Below are positions 6,850 through 10,121 of a DNA stretch of 10,121 nt, piece by piece. Position 1 is the stretch's first letter. Each line of letters opens with the position of its first letter. A program made the position numbers and the translations under genes. Under the pieces are notes generated by a model that worked only from the letters and a program-made list of their open reading frames with translations, searched no databases and was not told the origin of the DNA. Origin of the DNA: Bremia lactucae (taxonomy: Eukaryota; Oomycota; Peronosporomycetes; Peronosporales; Peronosporaceae); contig NC_090621.1 of assembly GCF_004359215.1 (NCBI RefSeq), positions 1,098,230-1,108,350 of the forward strand, in the 5' to 3' direction.

Positions 6850-7746
6850 AAAGGTCACTCGCTTAAACGTGCCTTTGATCGTCCTTATCTGTCGGGTACT
6901 CGTTCTTCGAGTCACCACAAGATTTTTCTGGGAAGCGGGTACCGTTGCACTCCTGGCTAACGCACCCCTTCCAACCGCACCAGGCTCTTGGCACTGTGCC
7001 GGTTTATGCGACGCATGACTTTCTGTCAGCTTGCCGTCTGCTGCCACAGACTCTCGCCTCTGCGCAGGACATTCGGACGCATGAATACTTGTCATCGTCC
7101 TTTTCACTACCTCAGTCTCTACGAGCTGGGAAGGAATTGGTGACGTTTGACATCCCGTCAACGCACCCTCAACTGTGTTTGACACGACATTAGTTGCATA
7201 CGCCTCTCTCAGGTGCACATCCTATCCGGTGTCCTGCGTAGAGTTTGCAACTGTGCGTGTACGCCAGTCTATCCATGGTTGGTACTTTGCCAACCATGGC
7301 ATGCCTAGGATGTCATACGGACTCTCCATTCCTAACTCTGCGAACTTCTCTATACAAAAGAAGTCACTAAAGTTAAAGGCGAGTTCTACCTGAAATCCCT
7401 CAGACTTAACGAGCGTGCCGTTCTCTAAACGAACGGTCGCCTCTTCTCTCTTGCCATCCTGGCAAAGCGACTCAAACATTGCCGGTCTCTTTCTTAGAGC
7501 CGCGAGTTTCACAAAATTTTGTGATGCACCCGAATCCACTCAGAGGGTCATCACCTGGTCATAGCCTCCTACTTGAGCGCTATAGACCAGCAGGGTTGAG
7601 GTCCAAAATTTCGAGACCTCAGGGACTATGCTACACATTTGTTCCACAACTTTGAGCTTAGGGGTAGCTTCAGAGTCCGCGTCAGTAGGGCATCCCGCTT
7701 CTACTGCGCTCCTGTATTTCCTGACCCCTAAGTGGTGATGCAGAAC
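6850..7746 (-). pseudogene. Retropepsin-type protease and linker, element C
   Basis: This is the aspartic protease that would cut the Gag-Pol polyprotein. The catalytic motif is DSGAS (VDSGASQNFVKLAALRKRP, about 7539-7483). It is followed by the flap region (TVRLENGTLVKSEGFQVELA) and the second hydrophobic block (DILGMPWLAKYQPWIDW, near 7325-7270). Both motifs look intact. The frame is open from 7746 to TAG 6849-6847 apart from TGA 7542-7540, one codon before the DSG segment, and TAG 7224-7222 just after the domain. The preceding gag is in another frame, and the two connect near 7724, consistent with a one-base indel. The remainder down to 6850 is a low-complexity Ser/Thr/Ala linker. The apparent start at 7539 is a GTG encoding the residue before Asp, not a real start. 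Confidence 0.87.
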
Positions 7747-8597
7747 TCATGCGTCTCGCACGCTGGTTCTTGCCATCGCCCATTGGGAAGGAAGTCCTCT
7801 TGCTGGGCGTCTTCGCCCAAGCAGGGACCCTGGCATAGCAGCGAGCCATCATATGGCCGCGCTTGCCGCATTTAAAACAAACAACGTCTGCATTGCCCAA
7901 CTCCATGTGAGTGGCGTCTGTCTTCCCCGCTGACGGCTTATACCAAGCTGTCGCCGAGGCACTGTAGTAGAATTGCTCCTCAACTAAGGCAATTTGGATT
8001 GCCTCTTCCATCGACGACGGCACCTTTTTGAAAACGGCCTGTCGCGATGTGCCATGCCGTAGTCCTTTCATAAACGTTGGCACCTTAATGTGCTCCGATA
8101 TCGGACCTACGATTATGGACGCCAACAGCGAGATCATATCTTCCACATACTCTTGCAGTGATCGCTTCGCCTGTCGCGCTCTAAAAAAGTGCGCATGTAG
8201 CAACACTTCGTTGTTCGGCGGCTGGTGCATAGCGCGAATGTTTTTCTTAAAGCTCGCCCATGTATGAAACGCCTTTATGTCCGCCATAAGCGCCGAGTAA
8301 GCCCACTCTGAGGTCTTACCGCGCAGATGTGACATGGCTTACAGCACCATCCGGCTGTCGTTCTCGATGAGCTGCACGACACCGCATTGCTTCACGGCTA
8401 ACAGTGAGTAGACAATCGTGTACGCTGCGGTTACGTCGAACTTGAGCGGGTCCGCTCAAAGGGCCTCTGCTGACGCGGCTGCGCAGAGAGCATCTGAACA
8501 TTCCTGTTGAGATGCTTTCAACAGGATTGGTGAGAGCCTCGCTCCGAGCTTGCTCATGCCTCAGCTCAGTCTGAGTCTGAGTGACGGACTCCGCCAC
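7682..8597 (-). pseudogene. gag with CCHC zinc knuckle, element C
   Basis: This is a retrotransposon Gag. The main open part (8335-7682) holds the capsid core (AMSHLRGKTSEWAYSALM, then QAKRSLQEYVEDMISLLAS, VPTFMKGLRHGTSRQAVF), a VPSSMEEAIQIALVEEQ helix, and a nucleocapsid knuckle CFKCGKRGHMMARC (CX2CX4HX4C, 7879-7838) for RNA binding. Upstream, the same frame continues past TAA 8341-8339 with ADPLKFDV...VVQLIENDSRMVL, clearly the capsid N-terminus, up to TGA 8458-8456. The N-terminal tail (AESVTQTQTELRHEQARSEA, from 8597) is in another frame, so a frameshift lies at about 8460-8510. The end at TGA 7684-7682 is probably created by the indel near 7724. The family call is secure, the exact start is not. 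Confidence 0.87.
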
Positions 8598-8682
8598 AGC
8601 ATGGCTCTGTGCTTCGGACGCGGCTCTCCTCTGTCCGTTGCCACCTCCCGAAGATGTTCGGAGAGGTGGGCAAAAAAAATGG

Positions 8683-8790
8683 CTGAAAAAAAGGTAAACG
8701 ACTTTCTAATAAAATCACAATTTTTTTTTTTTAATTAACGGTCAATTTCACCAAAAAAACGAGCTTAATTGATATTGAGGCTCATTTTCA
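8683..8790. other. AT-rich spacer with homopolymers between gag and LTR of element C
   Basis: A8 at about 8672, a run of twelve or more T at about 8720, and A7 at about 8753 occupy the place where a primer binding site and leader should be. No TGG-type primer site next to a clear LTR end (TTACA on the - strand) is visible, so the LTR-leader junction here has been deleted or diverged. Confidence 0.45.
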
Positions 8791-9371
8791 CGTACACACA
8801 CAGAGGTACGGATCGTGGGAAGGATTTCAAGTTGTACCAAGTGTAGGCAAGCACCTTATATGCGGTCACGCTCTACTTAAGCACACACCCTAGTACAGCG
8901 AGGTAGCGGCTACAGCGTTATCTCTTACGTGCAGTGAGGTAGTTCCTGTGGGCGCCTTAGCGACCTCGCCCAACGCACTAAGTACTCTAGTAAAGTGTCG
9001 TCACGGGAGCGGTGATCCGACTTCTCGTGCGCACTTACCAAGCAGGAAGTAGTTCTCAGACTGATTTATATTTTATCGAGTTGAATATTAGTACCTTTTT
9101 TTACCAATCAAAACGCCATCTCTATAGATAACCCTAAATATGTGTTGCGAGCATATCTTTCTAAATACCTTGCGTAACGGATGACGCTGGGCGTCATCGC
9201 TCATAATGTGAATGCACCAATGTGCATCACATACACAAGGGTTGGTCACAAATGTGAGCCACACCCGAGTGTTGGGTCTTATTACTATTATTTAGTAATT
9301 GACCATCCCCTTAAGAACCAAATGTACTTAATGGGGACTGTGTAACATTAGGGCAACTCTAGCCCGTTACA
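8780..9371 (-). repeat. LTR of element C (right boundary clear, left boundary uncertain)
   Basis: On the - strand it begins TGTAACGGGC at 9371, directly after a purine tract, and runs leftward towards gag. A TATA-like AAAATATAAATCAG (about 9074-9061, - strand) lies inside. Hairpins include 9180-9198 (8-bp arms GATGACGC/GCGTCATC, loop TGG) and 9208-9230. The distal end is not marked by a recognisable TTACA, so 8780 is an estimate. The opposite reading, a + strand LTR ending at 9371, is less likely because purines rather than a TGG primer site adjoin it. Confidence 0.6.
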
Positions 9372-9379
9372 CAATCCCC
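9333..9379. repeat. Large imperfect hairpin at the LTR C start
   Basis: The arms GGGGACTGTGTAAC (9333-9346) and GTTACACAATCCCC (9366-9379) pair at 13 of 14 positions. An inner GGGC/GCCC stem closes a 7-nt loop after an ATTA bulge. It spans the LTR boundary. The LTRs at 2443 and 5221 also open with a TGTAACG/CGTTACA hairpin. Confidence 0.8.
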
Positions 9380-9387
9380 CTCTTCAA
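9372..9387 (-). promoter_or_regulatory. Polypurine-like tract before LTR C
   Basis: On the - strand, GAAGAGGGGGATTG directly precedes TGTAACGGGC. It resembles the AAGGGAGGGGTGA tract of the left-hand family in composition and position. If it is a true tract, the sequence right of 9372 is the 3' internal end of another - strand copy that shares this LTR. Confidence 0.55.
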
Positions 9388-9503
9388 GAACGAATTTACA
9401 TTTTTAAATTCGAAAGAGAAGAAAGAGGAACTGCGAGCAGCTTTACGCGCCGCTAGTTCACTCGATCACTCTCGCGCACGTGTTTCTATACACGGCGCCA
9501 AAG

Positions 9504-10121
9504 ATGCCACATAAAAGGGGCCACGTTGGTGGGTCGTCTGCGAAGACGCCCACACAACCTCGCACTAAGCGCACGCGCCGCGTTAATTCGCCGGCCGCGT
9601 CAAATGCCTTAGTCGGAACGCAGACAGCCACTGCGGCTGTCGCGTTAACAGGGGTAAAGGATCCATCCCACTTTAACAGTGAGGATGTTGATCCGTCGCT
9701 CATTGTCGACAACAATGAGTCGACACCGTTGCCGTCACCTCATAGTAGTGATGCGGACAACGAGCTCATGAGGAATGATGATGCGGCATTATTGCCCATC
9801 CAAACATCTCTCATGGCTCACAACATGGAGACAGCATCGTTTACGAATGCTGTCCCATCGACAGGAAATGAGAGCGCTGCCCGTAAAGGCGCAGCTGCTT
9901 CTCCGTTGGGTATTACCACAACGCCTTATGCTCAGACCATACTTCATAATGGTTCTGACATAGAGGATTCGGAGCCTAAAGCTCCGCCGACGACACGTGA
10001 ACGTGTTCAGTCGGTGTCACAAGCCAGTCGTTTAGAACGCGGCTATGTGACGGGTGGCATTCCAAAGATGCCCCCTCCATCTAAATGGCCTCGTTTAGAC
10101 GGGCCAAGAGCGTCGCTCCTA
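9504..10121 (+). CDS. Open reading frame next to LTR C, antisense to the presumed element (runs off the window)
   Basis: From ATG 9504 the frame stays open for 206 codons to the last base. Upstream it is open back to TAA 9405-9407, and 9504 is the first ATG. The N-terminus is very basic (MPHKRGHVGGSSAKTPTQPR, then TKRTRRVNSP, like a nuclear localisation signal). A long Ser/Thr/Asp-rich, probably disordered stretch follows, then GGIPKMPPPSKWPRLDGPR. I do not recognise a family. It starts 133 nt from the LTR edge and points away from it, the same arrangement as the antisense frames of elements A and B. The alternative is the N-terminus of a Gag from a + strand element whose LTR ends at 9371. 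It is the longest uninterrupted ATG frame near the right end. Confidence 0.6.
   Translation, partial: MPHKRGHVGGSSAKTPTQPRTKRTRRVNSPAASNALVGTQTATAAVALTGVKDPSHFNSEDVDPSLIVDNNESTPLPSPHSSDADNELMRNDDAALLPIQTSLMAHNMETASFTNAVPSTGNESAARKGAAASPLGITTTPYAQTILHNGSDIEDSEPKAPPTTRERVQSVSQASRLERGYVTGGIPKMPPPSKWPRLDGPRASLL

Larger units (their letters stand above)
6246..9371 (-). mobile_element. Element C: Ty3/gypsy LTR, gag, protease, partial RT (- strand)
   Basis: Read leftward, it has an LTR from 9371, a leader, gag (8597-7682), protease and linker (7746-6850), and the RT N-terminus (6846-6246), cut by the gap. Its Gag (with a zinc knuckle) and LTR differ from those of elements A and B, so it is a separate family in the opposite orientation. 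Several stops and frameshifts show that it is dead. Confidence 0.82.

Noticed and set aside
6385..6960. + strand frame of 191 codons
   Set aside because: It is opposite the RT-linker coding sequence of element C and consists of Ser/Thr-rich shadow sequence.
9458..9715. - strand frame of 85 codons at the right end
   Set aside because: It overlaps the longer, uninterrupted + strand frame from 9504 and has no recognisable motif.
6246..10121. Host effector genes (RXLR or Crinkler type), common near such repeats in oomycetes
   Set aside because: No signal peptide followed by RXLR-EER or LFLAK motifs was seen on either strand.

Overview
The window is repeat-rich eukaryotic DNA made almost entirely of decayed Ty3/gypsy (Metaviridae-type) LTR retrotransposons. 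I see no intact host gene, tRNA, rRNA or CRISPR. The Gag, protease, integrase tail, chromodomain and TGTAACGGG...CCCGTTACA LTR ends resemble elements I know from oomycetes (Phytophthora and downy mildews). An oomycete is my best guess, from recognition rather than a search. A 100-N scaffold gap (6146-6245) and a lone N (4812) show that this is a draft assembly.

Left half, + strand, one family. Positions 1-1341 hold the end of pol (integrase C-terminus plus chromodomain), readable in one frame with three in-frame stops. Positions 1342-2442 lie between pol and the LTR, and on the opposite strand carry a long, lightly damaged antisense reading frame that ends across the pol stop. A polypurine tract (2430-2442) precedes an LTR at 2443-2896. 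After that LTR comes a second, shortened element: a broken gag (2945-3946), unassigned sequence to 4811, a second copy of the antisense-ORF segment (4808-5179), a second polypurine tract (5208-5220) and a second LTR (5221-5669). The middle LTR is bordered by internal sequence on both sides, so the layout is internal-LTR-internal-LTR, as in tandem elements sharing an LTR.

Positions 5670-6095 are AT-rich with no convincing gene. At 6096 the start of another TGTAACGGG-type LTR runs into the gap.

Right half, - strand, a different family. Read from right to left: an LTR starting at 9371, an AT-rich leader, a broken gag with a CCHC zinc knuckle (about 8597-7682), protease and linker (7746-6850), and the beginning of reverse transcriptase (6846-6246), cut by the gap. 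To the right of 9371 is a second polypurine-like tract on the - strand. From 9504 a 206-codon + strand frame runs open to the window end, in the same antisense position next to the LTR as the left family's antisense frame.

The two most unusual signals are (1) antisense reading frames between pol and the 3' LTR in two families, and (2) a very high density of short perfect hairpins, including inside coding sequence. Arms differ in a compensatory way between the two left-hand copies, and at least one hairpin loop is inverted.
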